DNA from: a virus
Strand: one strand, 5' to 3'
DNA: 64,000 nt
IMG/VR virus record: IMGVR_UViG_3300046491_000313
Coordinates: 1-64,000 of that record
Both the position numbers and the translations under genes were made by a program. Positions 33,320 through 42,536 of the stretch are shown here, one piece after another. Below the pieces are notes generated by a model that ran no database searches, had not been told where the DNA came from, and worked only from the letters and a program-made list of their open reading frames with translations. Position 1 is the stretch's first letter, and each line of letters starts with the position of its first letter.

Positions 33320-34383
33320 GTTAACGTCACCGTCCCAATAACAGGAACTTGCTCTTCTGTTACGGTAATATTCGATGTCCCACCATTTACAGTTAACGTA
33401 TCGTAATCTAGTACACTATCACATTGAAGGATTAACGCTGAGATATAATGGAATCGAACAAGTGTTTCATCAAAAGCAAGCGCTGCTAAATAATAACCAA
33501 CACTTTCGTTAATTTCCGTTTGAGCTTGTGCAAGTGTACGACCTTCTTCTAAGATTAATTTCGCTGTAATATTAATCGGTACTTCAGCAGCCCCGACAAC
33601 CGTAACTGACGCCCCAACAGGACGAACCGTTTCGATATAAGTCGCTACTTCCGTTACTTTTTCAGGAGTAGGCGATTGTTTTGTACTATCGATTACTACA
33701 ACTTTAACCGTCCCATTTCCGTTAAATAACGGGAAGCATTTCGCATCACCGATACCATCAACTTCTTGCGCCCATTTAATATAGTCGTTTACGTTCCCGC
33801 TTGCTTGAGGCGATTGTAAAATTTCTAAATAGCGTTTTAATAAATCTTCGTCTGATTCAATCTCCGTACCTCCGTCAAAACCTTCAGGGTTCGTTACCGA
33901 AACAGTACCCGCTAAATCCCCGATTACAATCGTCGCTTTATCCATTGCGATATTTCCAAGAACACCAGCCGTTTGAGCTTCAGCAGGAACCGTTACTTTG
34001 CCCGTTGAATCAATCGTTGCTTCTTCAGTCGTTAAAAAGTAAACAGGTTTTACGTGATTAGTCGATACTTTCGTACCAAAAGGAATAAGTTTTCCTGCTG
34101 TACCTGTAAACTGTAACTTACCGATTGCTTTTGTCGCACTTTTACGAGTTAATCCCGCTTCACCCGCGCGCAAGTCTAAAAACTCACCGTATGTCGATTG
34201 AGCGAACCCAAAGTTTAATACGTTTTGAAGTTCTAAATACGAGATAGCAAATTCAGCTGCAGCAGGAGCTACCATATCATACGCAACCGAACCTTCTCGC
34301 TTATCTACATCAGATGGAAGACGATCTAGCATTCGTTTTAAAATTGCTTGATACGTTTGATCCGTATATCGTTCTGTAGCCAT
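33316..34383 (-). CDS. Baseplate J-like protein (XkdT)
   Basis: This 355-residue protein resembles the baseplate-J/gp47 family (XkdT of PBSX): RLPSDVDKREGSVAYDMVAP, GEFLDLRAGEAGLTRKSATK and GGTEIESDEDLLKRYLE. It forms the baseplate wedge in contractile tails. It overlaps XkdU and starts 2 nt after the stop of XkdS. Confidence 0.92.
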   Translation of the reverse strand: MATERYTDQTYQAILKRMLDRLPSDVDKREGSVAYDMVAPAAAEFAISYLELQNVLNFGFAQSTYGEFLDLRAGEAGLTRKSATKAIGKLQFTGTAGKLIPFGTKVSTNHVKPVYFLTTEEATIDSTGKVTVPAEAQTAGVLGNIAMDKATIVIGDLAGTVSVTNPEGFDGGTEIESDEDLLKRYLEILQSPQASGNVNDYIKWAQEVDGIGDAKCFPLFNGNGTVKVVVIDSTKQSPTPEKVTEVATYIETVRPVGASVTVVGAAEVPINITAKLILEEGRTLAQAQTEINESVGYYLAALAFDETLVRFHYISALILQCDSVLDYDTLTVNGGTSNITVTEEQVPVIGTVTLT

Positions 34384-34384
34384 C

Positions 34385-34801
34385 TTATACGCTTACCTCC
34401 TCGATTAGTTCCACCCCATCAACGGTAGTAACTGTAAATGTAATATATAAATTCCCTTTTTCTTTTACGATTTCGAAATTGGTTACATCTTTAATTCTGT
34501 CATCGTAAACAAGTGATTCTTTAATAACACGAGGAATTTCTTGTTTTAATAGTTCAAGAGAAACATCATGCCCGATTAATTCTTCCAATTCGCAGCCGTA
34601 TTCTGTCGAGTAAATCATGAAATGAAAACGAGCTGTACGGATCGCTTTTTGAATAAATTGACGTAATGCATCTTCTCCTTCGATCATTTTGTTTGAAATA
34701 ATTCCGTTATCAAAATCGAGGTAATACGTTTTAGAAGGATGAGACGTTCCTGTATCCCCTCCAATTTCAACGGTACCTGATTCAAGAGGCGTAAGTGCCA
34801 T
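34385..34801 (-). CDS. Baseplate protein XkdS-like (DUF2634)
   Basis: This 138-residue protein has the gp25-like wedge layout: TYYLDFDNGIISNKMIEGED, ALRQFIQKAIRTARFHFMIY and YGCELEELIGHD. These match DUF2634 of PBSX XkdS, a lysozyme-like wedge protein without catalytic use. It overlaps the XkdR-like gene by one base. Confidence 0.85.
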   Translation of the reverse strand: MALTPLESGTVEIGGDTGTSHPSKTYYLDFDNGIISNKMIEGEDALRQFIQKAIRTARFHFMIYSTEYGCELEELIGHDVSLELLKQEIPRVIKESLVYDDRIKDVTNFEIVKEKGNLYITFTVTTVDGVELIEEVSV

Positions 34802-35070
34802 TAAAACTTCACCGCCTTATCTATAATAAAAAACACGTTGTTATCCGACATGACAATCACTTTATCGCCAGCCGTTAACTTATCGGATACACCGAACGCG
34901 ACAAAACAATCTTGTTTATCGAGTTCTAATCCGCTTCTATCAAGTTCAATCAATAGCTCGGGAGGAGCTTTTTTGACTGTTCCGATTGTAATATCGACAT
35001 CTTTGTTATAGCCGTGCTCTCTAATAATCTGCAACATTTGACTAAATCCATTACCTTCTAACTTCGCCAT
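34801..35070 (-). CDS. XkdR-like protein (DUF2577)
   Basis: This 89-residue protein fits DUF2577 (XkdR): GFSQMLQIIREHGYNKDVDI, IELDRSGLELDKQDCFVAFG and DKLTAGDKVIVMSDNNVFF. It is a small baseplate or hub-associated protein located between XkdQ and XkdS genes. Confidence 0.82.
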   Translation of the reverse strand: MAKLEGNGFSQMLQIIREHGYNKDVDITIGTVKKAPPELLIELDRSGLELDKQDCFVAFGVSDKLTAGDKVIVMSDNNVFFIIDKAVKF

Positions 35071-35081
35071 TTTACTCCTCC

Positions 35082-36335
35082 TTATCCTACCCAGTTTTTA
35101 AAGTCTTTCCACCAAGAGCCCGCATACCCCGAACCTTCATCTAATGGATCTCCTGAACCTGATGAACCTGTATTTCCGCTTCCACCTGATCCATCGCCCG
35201 ATCCATCGCCTGAACCGTCACTACCAGATCCGCCTGAACCACTTGATCCACTCGAACCAGATGAACCACTTGAACCGCTAGAGCTTGAGTTACCTGCTTC
35301 ATCACTAGGAGGTTCATACTCAATTTTCGGTAAATCGTCAGTAAGAGAAAGCGTTAAACTCATCGTATGTGAACCGTTTGAAAAGGTATGCGTATCAGCT
35401 GTCACGTAATAAGCACCTAACATATTTGTCATCGCTTGAGCGACATAAACCGTTTTACCACTTATAATATCTTCGATACCTAACGCTTCTAGCGATAATT
35501 GTTCTTCGACTTTCCCATGTTCTTTTAACGCTTCTGCTGCTTTTTGGTTTAATGCGGATTGCGTCGTATCGTCACTCGATGTCTCTACTTGCGTCATAAG
35601 TCCGTACTTATTAATCAAGTCTGCATCGGAAGCTATAGCTGTTAGCGTTGTTGTCGTATCGCCACTTGACTTCTCATTAACGTACACAATCTTTGTAAAC
35701 ATGTTTTCGATTGATTGCGAGAAACTTCCTCCTGTGATATTCGCGCCGTCTTCTAGAACCCATTTTACTAATTGCGTTTTACGTTCAAGTAGTTCGAGTT
35801 TTCCTACGTTATTTGAAATCATGAATGAACGACCATTTTGTTTTTTACTTTCAGTTAAAGCCGTTACCATCATATCCCAAACCGTTGCATTTTCGAAAAT
35901 CATACTCGGAATATAGTAGCCAGTATCATCTACCGCACCGTGTGGAATTTCGAACTCCTCGCAAAGTTGAACAATAATATCACTTGCTCTCATATTTCGA
36001 TACTTCTTTTGGATAGCGCTATTTTTCGTTAAATAAATATTTGTATCGTAAGCCGTAACGGAAGAAGTTCCGTCATACGAAATATCATTCGAAAAAATAA
36101 CTCCTCGAAATAGTGTCGTACCGTAGTTCTTTAGTACGACTTCGTTCCCATTTTTTATATTAATCGCTTTTGTACGTCCATTAATCGTATTCTTTAGAGA
36201 TAAACCCAATTGTCTCCCTGATTGCTGCGTATCACCCGACCAAGTTACGCTTGTGACGATAGGCGTAATATCGTACTGAGTTCCCCCGTCTCGATACCAC
36301 ACTTCTATTTTCGATTTACCAGAATAACTAGGCAC
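35082..36335 (-). CDS. XkdQ-like tail hub protein with Gly/Ser-rich linker
   Basis: This 417-residue protein matches XkdQ (phage late-control/gpD-like hub, DUF4815-type): KIEVWYRDGGTQYDITPIVT at the start, and a barrel region VYVAQAMTNMLGAYYVTADT later. Its C-terminus is unusual: about 60 residues of repeated SSG/GSS and GSGDGSG units, followed by GYAGSWWKDFKNWVG. A Trp-rich tail on a flexible linker may dock the spike. It overlaps XkdP by 8 nt. Confidence 0.83.
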   Translation of the reverse strand: MPSYSGKSKIEVWYRDGGTQYDITPIVTSVTWSGDTQQSGRQLGLSLKNTINGRTKAINIKNGNEVVLKNYGTTLFRGVIFSNDISYDGTSSVTAYDTNIYLTKNSAIQKKYRNMRASDIIVQLCEEFEIPHGAVDDTGYYIPSMIFENATVWDMMVTALTESKKQNGRSFMISNNVGKLELLERKTQLVKWVLEDGANITGGSFSQSIENMFTKIVYVNEKSSGDTTTTLTAIASDADLINKYGLMTQVETSSDDTTQSALNQKAAEALKEHGKVEEQLSLEALGIEDIISGKTVYVAQAMTNMLGAYYVTADTHTFSNGSHTMSLTLSLTDDLPKIEYEPPSDEAGNSSSSGSSGSSGSSGSSGSGGSGSDGSGDGSGDGSGGSGNTGSSGSGDPLDEGSGYAGSWWKDFKNWVG

Positions 36336-36984
36336 TTGGTATCACCAAAACTTGACCTGGTTTAATTAAGTTCGGATTCTTTCCTATTTTCGCAACGTTA
36401 GCGTCGTAAATCTTTTTCCACTTCGTCGCATCTCCGTATAAAGAACGAGCAATACCCCATAAACAATCATTCTTTTTTACGGTATATGTCGAAGGTAATG
36501 AGGAAGAACCAGGGCGTTGTGTCGGAGAATCTCCAGGGTTTGTACTATCTGAAATTGTACGAAATGTTAAAAAGCGAAATTCTTTCAAAGTCATATCGAA
36601 ATAAATATCTTCAGGACTACCAGCTCGTTCTTTTTCATAAGAGAAATCGCGAATGGTAACAGGTATATTAACATCTGTTCCCGTAATATTTAGTCGAATA
36701 GGTAGGCGCGTATCTCGCCATTTTTCAATTTGTTGGATTGCCGTTTGAGGATCAGGAATATTCGTATATTCACAAAAAGAAGAGTTGTAGTATTTAGGGA
36801 AAAAAGAAGAGAGGGATACTTCTTTAAGTCCTCTCTCTTTAATAATTTGAATTTCACCTAACTGAGAAACTTCAACATCTTCGAACCCAAACGGGCTAGT
36901 GATAGCTATCGTACTAGGGTTAACAGGAAGTTGAATTCGTTCTGTTCCATTATCATACGATAACCAAAACTCGACTCTACCCAT
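36328..36984 (-). CDS. XkdP-like tail protein with C-terminal LysM
   Basis: This 218-residue protein has a C-terminal LysM (TYTVKKNDCLWGIARSLYGD, then PNLIKPGQVLVIP) and an N-terminal phage-hub region (FGFEDVEVSQLGEIQIIKER, SLSSFFPKYYNSSF). This layout is that of XkdP in PBSX. It probably helps attach the hub to the cell wall during infection. The start has AAAGGAG. Confidence 0.88.
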   Translation of the reverse strand: MGRVEFWLSYDNGTERIQLPVNPSTIAITSPFGFEDVEVSQLGEIQIIKERGLKEVSLSSFFPKYYNSSFCEYTNIPDPQTAIQQIEKWRDTRLPIRLNITGTDVNIPVTIRDFSYEKERAGSPEDIYFDMTLKEFRFLTFRTISDSTNPGDSPTQRPGSSSLPSTYTVKKNDCLWGIARSLYGDATKWKKIYDANVAKIGKNPNLIKPGQVLVIPSA

Positions 36985-36998
36985 TTGTATTCACTCCT

Positions 36999-39530
36999 TT
37001 ATGCACCGTTATTTGCCGCACGATTTACCTCGCGAGCAAACGCAGCAGCAAATTTGTCGATGTCTGCATCTTCTCTGATGATGATTGTTCCTGCTAATGA
37101 ACCGATGTTCACGCCGCCTCCGTAACTTCCAGAGTACTTCCAATCGCTATAGTCTTTATTTTCTTGAGCGGTTAGTACGCGTTCGCCTTTATGAAGCGTC
37201 GCTTGGTATCCATCAAAAGGAATACTAGCGCGTCCGAATCGGTGAGAACCGTCCGTTTTACTTTTTACTTTCGTGCTGGCGTCGTCTAATGAAGGTTTAC
37301 TAGCGTTAACAAGACCAATTTTTTCAAGAACATCTTGCGCTTTCGATAACATTCCGCTTAGGAAACCCGTTACTTTTTCATAAGCGCTTTGGAACGGAGC
37401 AGTAATCTTGCTAGTTAACCCAGCCCATGTTTTTCCAAAAACGTCTAACATTCCTGTTGAAAAATCGAGTGCGTTCGTGATTAAATCATTGAACAATCCG
37501 CCAAGATTCTCATACATGTCATTTCCCCATTTACCTAAAGAGTCGAAAACTGTCGAGAAAAATCGAGCGAAACCGCCAATCATATTATCAACAAACCCAG
37601 TAACTATCGACCATAATCCGCTGAAAAATCCGCTCCAATCTCCGTTAAATAACGCACCCCAAGCATCAAAAATTCCTGAAATTACGTCAGTTATCGTTTT
37701 AAAGGCGTTTTCTATTGTTACAGCCAAAATAGGTAGTAAATCGACAAAAGTATCCCACAAAGAATCACCGAGGAAACCTAAAATCGAGAATACTCCGCTT
37801 ATCGCATTTGTAACGTTTAAAACCATCATATCAAGTGCGCCTTTAGCTACAGTAGTCACGTTAGACCACATATCGCTCCAGCTTTTTTGCTTTTCTGGAT
37901 TAGAAAGATGATCCATCATTCGGTCCCATGTATCAGTAATATACTTTGTAAAATCATTCCAAATCGGAGAAACGTCTTCACCCATTTTTTGAAAAATTTC
38001 TTTCAGTCTATCTTTTACAGGTCCTAGCTTTTCGTTAAATGCCTTAGCCCACGCTTCTACTTTTTCTTTGTTATCTGCTAACCAGAAACCAACTTCGATA
38101 AGAATCGAAATAATTAATCCCCAACCTGTACCTGCGAATAACTTAGAAACAGAACGAAGACCAGCTTTTGAGAATACACGTAGGAATTTCGCTACTTTAC
38201 CTTCGGCGAATGCATAACGAAGTAATCCTCCCCACTTTTTCATTCTCGCTAACATCGCTCCACCAAAGATAAACGCCATTGGTCCAACCATTCGTTTGAA
38301 CATGACGTCAAGCCCTAGTTTTTTACCTAGTCCTTTAAATCCTTTAAGTACGAGTAATGTCGCAAGGAAAGGAGCTAATACTTGCCATACTTTACCTACC
38401 GCTGTATCAGTGTCGCCTAATTGTTTATTGAAATCTTTTAAAACAGGAATAAAGTGCGTACTAATGAATTTCCAGATTTCTTTCATAAGGTCTCGCCAAT
38501 CTTTTAATCTACCTACGAAAGGAGTTAACGTTTTCCGCATATCGTTAATAAACTCTTTAAACGAAGAGCCTGTTAACCAATCATTAACGTCTTTTCCTAA
38601 GTCGATAAAACCGTTGATGATGTAAGCTAATCGTTTACCCCACGTTTTAGCGATTTTATCCATACGTTCAGGCGTAAACCATTTATTAACTTCTCCTAAC
38701 GCTGGTTTTAAATATTTAAGCGTATAGTCACCCATTTTCATAAGCGCCGTTTTCGATTTATTCTTGATTTGCGTCCATAAACCGACAGATGTCGCCATTT
38801 GACGATTGATAAACTCTTGTGTTGCACCACGGTCTTCTAACGCTTTATTTACTACGAATAAGTTCTTTTGTTTTCCTGTTAAACCTAATGCATCGGCTTC
38901 TTCACGCGCTTGTCGGATAACGGCTTTGTTTAACTCGAAACGTTCTTGTAATGAACGGAATGCGTCCATTGAATCGTCAGACATTGCCTCACGCATCGCA
39001 TACGCCGCACCTTGGATCCCTTGTTCAGGATCGAGCGTAGCTAATCGTTCAACTTGTCCTACCGCTTCTTTAAATCCGTCGATATTATCTTTAAACGTAG
39101 AAGCCATACCTTGACCTGCAGCGTAGAAATCTTCAAGCGTAAACATCGATTTTAACTGCTTTGATTCTAAGAAGTCGGTTGCTTCTTTTGTGATTTCTTT
39201 TGTTGGGAATATCGCGCTCATCGCACTTTGAGAGAACTCTTTACGAGCTGCTGCTCCAACGGTTGCATCAAGCAATTTCGCAACTGCTGCCGCTCCACCG
39301 ATCGCCGTAGCTAACGTACCAAACATTTTAATGGAATCACTTAAACCGAAATTCATTTTATGAACTGATGTCGTCAACTTACTAGATTCTGTCGCAAACT
39401 GACCCATTCTATTTCGCGTACGATCCGTTGTACGTTGTAAACTCGTCATTCGGTTATTTAATTGCCCGAGCTGATTCATACCTTGTACACGAACCATAAT
39501 ACGCGCCATCAAGTTCAAACTATTCGCCAT
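36999..39530 (-). CDS. Tail tape-measure protein
   Basis: This 843-residue protein sets tail length. It begins with a long coiled-coil (LNNRMTSLQRTTDRTRNRMG). Hydrophobic segments follow in the middle (LFAGTGWGLIISILIEVGFW and VFSILGFLGDSLWDTFVDLL), ending in KSDGSHRFGRASIPFDGYQA and the charged end. Its length and position between tail chaperones and XkdP are as expected for PBSX XkdO. The start follows GGGGAGGG. Confidence 0.93.
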   Translation of the reverse strand: MANSLNLMARIMVRVQGMNQLGQLNNRMTSLQRTTDRTRNRMGQFATESSKLTTSVHKMNFGLSDSIKMFGTLATAIGGAAAVAKLLDATVGAAARKEFSQSAMSAIFPTKEITKEATDFLESKQLKSMFTLEDFYAAGQGMASTFKDNIDGFKEAVGQVERLATLDPEQGIQGAAYAMREAMSDDSMDAFRSLQERFELNKAVIRQAREEADALGLTGKQKNLFVVNKALEDRGATQEFINRQMATSVGLWTQIKNKSKTALMKMGDYTLKYLKPALGEVNKWFTPERMDKIAKTWGKRLAYIINGFIDLGKDVNDWLTGSSFKEFINDMRKTLTPFVGRLKDWRDLMKEIWKFISTHFIPVLKDFNKQLGDTDTAVGKVWQVLAPFLATLLVLKGFKGLGKKLGLDVMFKRMVGPMAFIFGGAMLARMKKWGGLLRYAFAEGKVAKFLRVFSKAGLRSVSKLFAGTGWGLIISILIEVGFWLADNKEKVEAWAKAFNEKLGPVKDRLKEIFQKMGEDVSPIWNDFTKYITDTWDRMMDHLSNPEKQKSWSDMWSNVTTVAKGALDMMVLNVTNAISGVFSILGFLGDSLWDTFVDLLPILAVTIENAFKTITDVISGIFDAWGALFNGDWSGFFSGLWSIVTGFVDNMIGGFARFFSTVFDSLGKWGNDMYENLGGLFNDLITNALDFSTGMLDVFGKTWAGLTSKITAPFQSAYEKVTGFLSGMLSKAQDVLEKIGLVNASKPSLDDASTKVKSKTDGSHRFGRASIPFDGYQATLHKGERVLTAQENKDYSDWKYSGSYGGGVNIGSLAGTIIIREDADIDKFAAAFAREVNRAANNGA

Positions 39531-39557
39531 AAGTATATCCCTCCCCCTTGTTTACTG

Positions 39558-39791
39558 TTAGTTTCCGCTTCCCATTCGGTTCGACAAGTCTTTTAACGAA
39601 GCGCCTTCGAGCAAATTCGTTCTACCCTTGTTCGCTTTTTTATTCGCTTTATCTTCTTCTTCAAAACGTAATAACATACTCGCATACGCGACTTTTCGGG
39701 AATAAGGATCCCAACTAAGTACGGTATGAGGCGGAATATGATGAAGTTGAAATATTGCGTGGAGGAGCGACAGTTCGCCGCCCTCCTTCAT
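39558..39791 (-). CDS. Tail assembly chaperone, second frame (likely -1 frameshift product)
   Basis: This 77-residue frame begins at an ATG overlapping the stop of the XkdN-like gene (TAATG), but the real expression route may be a -1 shift: the slippery heptamer A-AAA-AAC sits in the correct register just before the stop and leads exactly into this frame. Such gpG/gpGT-type fusions are common in tail chaperones. The encoded piece is Lys-rich (DKANKKANKGRTNLLEGAS). Confidence 0.75.
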   Translation of the reverse strand: MKEGGELSLLHAIFQLHHIPPHTVLSWDPYSRKVAYASMLLRFEEEDKANKKANKGRTNLLEGASLKDLSNRMGSGN

Positions 39792-40189
39792 TAGTTTTTT
39801 ATTTCGTCTTCTTCATCATAGAAACCCGATAGATCAAGGATTTCGTTTGTTAATCTTGCAAGTTCACCCGCAAGTAAACGTTTTTGAATGATATCAGCTG
39901 TTGTCGGACATTCAGGATAACGTTCTTTTAATTCTTTTGCGTTCCAGTTCGGATTAACGCAACCTTTTTCGATGATTAACGATTGAAACTTTTGCTCGTC
40001 AAGGATCTTTTCTCTGTTTTTACCTTTACCTTGAAAGAATGTTGCTTGATTCTGGATAGAGTTGATTAACGCGCCATCTAACGCTTTGATCGTAAAATCT
40101 ACACCAAATCGTTTCATTGTTATATCTTGTTCTAATTTATCGTCAACTGCTAAAAGAGCTGCTAATACATCGTTTTGATTTTTTGCCAT
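39791..40189 (-). CDS. XkdN-like tail assembly chaperone
   Basis: This 132-residue protein sits between tail tube and tape measure like XkdN. Visible segments are MAKNQNDVLAALLAVDDKLE, FQSLIIEKGCVNPNWNAKEL and LAGELARLTNEILDLSGFY. Its 3' end has A-AAA-AAC followed by TAA, the -1 slippery site described for the next frame. The ATG has an upstream GGAGG. Confidence 0.85.
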   Translation of the reverse strand: MAKNQNDVLAALLAVDDKLEQDITMKRFGVDFTIKALDGALINSIQNQATFFQGKGKNREKILDEQKFQSLIIEKGCVNPNWNAKELKERYPECPTTADIIQKRLLAGELARLTNEILDLSGFYDEEDEIKN

Positions 40190-40240
40190 TACACACGACC
40201 TCCAAAGTCAAATTAATATTTTTTTTATTTTTTTAGTGTT

Positions 40241-40285
40241 TTTTACAAAAATAAAAAGAGCAGAGGGATTAACCCTCGCCCTTCT
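40241..40285 (-). terminator. Terminator after the tail-tube gene
   Basis: GAGGGTTAATCCCTC is followed by TGCTCTTTTTATTTTTG on the minus strand. Confidence 0.8.
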
Positions 40286-40291
40286 TACTTA

Positions 40292-40623
40292 TTAAGGAGT
40301 AGCGTTTGTGTCTCCATGAATTGCGTCAACGATTTCGAATCCGCTAAACTGGAACTCCCACTCTTCCTCAACTAGGGAGCCCACTTCGAAATTCATTACA
40401 GGAATACCCGTAAATTGGACCCCTTTCAATCTGACGCGATAAACTTCAGCATTATATGCCTCAGGATCTGCGATCTTCGCCATGATTTCGCAAACGTAAG
40501 GTTTACCTGTGTCAGACATGATTGAACCTACTTGCTCGATTAATTCAGAAGATACGCGGTACCCTGAAATCGAACCTGAACCTGTTAATGAAGTGGTTTT
40601 GTATCCAATCCCAAATTTGTTAT
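40292..40623 (-). CDS. Tail-tube protein XkdM-like, exon 2
   Basis: This is the C-terminal part of the tail-tube protein, residues 47-156 after splicing. It includes YNKFGIGYKTTSLTGSGSIS, GKPYVCEIMAKIADPEAYNA, RLKGVQFTGIPVMNFEVGS and EEEWEFQFSGFEIVD, which fit the XkdM-type tube. In-frame start codons within it (near 40519) are internal. Confidence 0.85.
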
Positions 40624-40852
40624 CGCTAGGCTTTTTATCCTAACTTCTACTAGTCGCCTAGTAGTTCGGCGTACATTTTATTCCTGTAAGGAATTCGGAC
40701 ACTCTTGGGAGAATTATCGCTTCCATAACGCTCATCTCCTACGCTCTACAATGCTAGCGGTCTGCTAGTTATCTCGGAGTTGTCTTCGTGAGATTTTCTC
40801 CGATTTTGCCCGATTATCATTAGTAAATTACTCTACTAAGCGGCAGATGTTT
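40624..40852 (-). ncRNA. Group I intron in the tail-tube gene
   Basis: This 229 nt intron has its 5' exon ending CGGT, paired with GCCG (P1, U-G at the splice). P4-P5 is seen as CGGAGAAAATCT..AGACAACTCCG, the same pattern as in the nrdE introns. P6 is CTAGC..GCTAG and a P9-like hairpin CTACTAG..CTAGTAG is present. The intron ends in G. The P7 strands are more divergent than in the others. It has no ORF. Removing it joins SGTR to YNKFG, matching XkdM. Confidence 0.77.
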
Positions 40853-40991
40853 ACCGTGTTCCACTTCGTTGAACTTCTTCAGTATTGATTTCTACTTTTG
40901 CTTCGATAGACGTGATGTTTGTCAACCAAACTCCGTCCATCCAAACTTCTCCAAACGACCCATTGAGTACGCGAGTTGCGTCCATTGCCAT
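40853..40991 (-). CDS. Tail-tube protein XkdM-like, exon 1
   Basis: The exon encodes MAMDATRVLNGSFGEVWMDG, then VWLTNITSIEAKVEINTEEV and QRSGTR, matching the start of XkdM-type tube proteins. Exons of 139 and 332 nt total 471 nt, a 156-residue protein that stacks into the inner tube beneath the sheath. The ATG has GAGGGGG upstream. Without splicing the frame stops within a few codons. Confidence 0.85.
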
Positions 40992-41017
40992 GTTATATTA
41001 CCCCCTCGGATTAGTTA

Positions 41018-42073
41018 TTACAGATTAATAGAAAGTAAGATACGTTCTACAGAATCGATATCGTCATACGCTACGTCTAAGAAGATTGAATCTCCCGTAG
41101 AAGCAGTTGCATCAAGCGCTACTTCGATGTTTGTTAGAACGTTGTTCGCTTCTAACTCTTCTAGATACGCTTTAATCGCTGCAGATAACGCTTTTTGTCC
41201 GTCTGCGTTGTTGTTGATTTTACCAACGTAGCTATCCTCACCTGTACGCTGAATATCAGTCGCAACGGCTTGTCTAGTTTTCACAGAACGGATTTTCTTA
41301 CCGCTAGTTGCTAAACCTTGAACGATTTTTACTTTTTGTCCGTCGTGTACGAATACTAACGAACCTGCTAGTAAAGCGTCGTTTACTTGTGTGTTTGTTA
41401 AACGTAAAGTCACATCGTCAACAGGTAAAACTGTGTACGTAAGTGAACGGTTTAACGCAACACTTGCTACAACACCCGCGATAAACGGAGCATAAGCAGA
41501 ACTTGTATATTCAACACCCGAAATTTCAACGCCGTTAATCAAGTTAATGATGTAGTCGTCAGAGTTTAGTGTTGTTCTTGCGTTACCTAATGCTGGGTCT
41601 GCGTCAGTAGTAGCGTCTCCACCTAATACAACGGAGAAGTGTTTACCAATTTCACGTTGAGCTTTTACCCATACAAGCGTTTCGTCATGTTGAGGAATCA
41701 TCTCACCGTCAAATACGAATACATCAAACGGACGAGCATCGAATGCAGCGCGTGCTTTGTTGTACACTTCTGCTTCAGTCGGACCATTTGTTGCGTCGAT
41801 TGTAGCTAACGTGTAAACAAGAACTTTACTCGCTCCACCTTGTAAAGCGAATTTAATCGACTGAGTATTGTCAGCTCCGAAAAGTTCGATAGCTGCGTTT
41901 TCGTTATCGATTTCATACACCTTATCTGCTACTGCTGTTCCGCTGAATGTTTTTAAAGGAATCGCTACGATACCGCGTGTTCCGCCAACAATCTTTTCTT
42001 TTGCAGTTTCTACGAAGTTAATATATAACCCTGGTGTTTTAGGCGGGTTATTTACGTCCCAATTTCCTGCCAT
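41018..42073 (-). CDS. Tail sheath protein (XkdK-like)
   Basis: This 351-residue sheath subunit contracts to drive the tube into the cell. The start (WDVNNPPKTPGLYINFVETA) and the later segments (FGADNTQSIKFALQGGASKV, QREIGKHFSVVLGGDAT, GKINNNADGQKALSAAIKAY) match XkdK. The protein is somewhat shorter than some sheaths, which fits the PBSX-type. It confirms a contractile tail. Confidence 0.92.
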   Translation of the reverse strand: MAGNWDVNNPPKTPGLYINFVETAKEKIVGGTRGIVAIPLKTFSGTAVADKVYEIDNENAAIELFGADNTQSIKFALQGGASKVLVYTLATIDATNGPTEAEVYNKARAAFDARPFDVFVFDGEMIPQHDETLVWVKAQREIGKHFSVVLGGDATTDADPALGNARTTLNSDDYIINLINGVEISGVEYTSSAYAPFIAGVVASVALNRSLTYTVLPVDDVTLRLTNTQVNDALLAGSLVFVHDGQKVKIVQGLATSGKKIRSVKTRQAVATDIQRTGEDSYVGKINNNADGQKALSAAIKAYLEELEANNVLTNIEVALDATASTGDSIFLDVAYDDIDSVERILLSINL

Positions 42074-42090
42074 ATCTTCATTACCTCCTG

Positions 42091-42534
42091 TTATTTAATC
42101 ACTGTCGAAACACTCATAATCTTATCGAATGTATCTTGAGAACGCGCTTCACGAGTTTCTGTAACAAGTACACCCATGATAGCGTCTATTTTATTTTCAG
42201 TTTGAAAAGGTTCGGAAATTGCGAAAGTATTAATCCGAATGTATCTCAAACTGTCCTTTATCGGTATCACAATTCGAGCATCTAATAACGTTTTTGAAAG
42301 CTTATCCATTTGATCGAGTACATCTAACGTACTTTCTCCGAAATAAGCAAACTGCCATTCTCGTTCTAATTTCGTATGGAAACGAGTTTCAGTCGTTCTT
42401 ATTTCATTGTGAAAAGATACGACGAAAAGATTCGGGGAAACGTCATCAGGAATATTTTGTCTTTCGAACGTTGCTGTAGGGAAAATGTTTTGAATGAACA
42501 AAACGACACTTTCAAGCTCATTTGAAATACTCAT
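42091..42534 (-). CDS. Tail terminator-like protein (XkdJ region)
   Basis: This 147-residue protein begins MSISNELESVVLFIQNIFPT and fits the head-tail/tail terminator slot between XkdI and XkdK. It contains FHTKLEREWQFAYFGES and IKDSLRYIRINTFAIS. The start at 42534 is chosen because the previous gene ends 3 nt before and GGGGTGG precedes it. Confidence 0.72.
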   Translation of the reverse strand: MSISNELESVVLFIQNIFPTATFERQNIPDDVSPNLFVVSFHNEIRTTETRFHTKLEREWQFAYFGESTLDVLDQMDKLSKTLLDARIVIPIKDSLRYIRINTFAISEPFQTENKIDAIMGVLVTETREARSQDTFDKIMSVSTVIK

Positions 42535-42536
42535 GA

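Noticed and set aside
35141-35323. Val/Gln/Met-rich minus ORF inside the XkdQ-like gene
   Set aside because: It is a frame-shadow of the Gly/Ser repeat and has no ribosome site.
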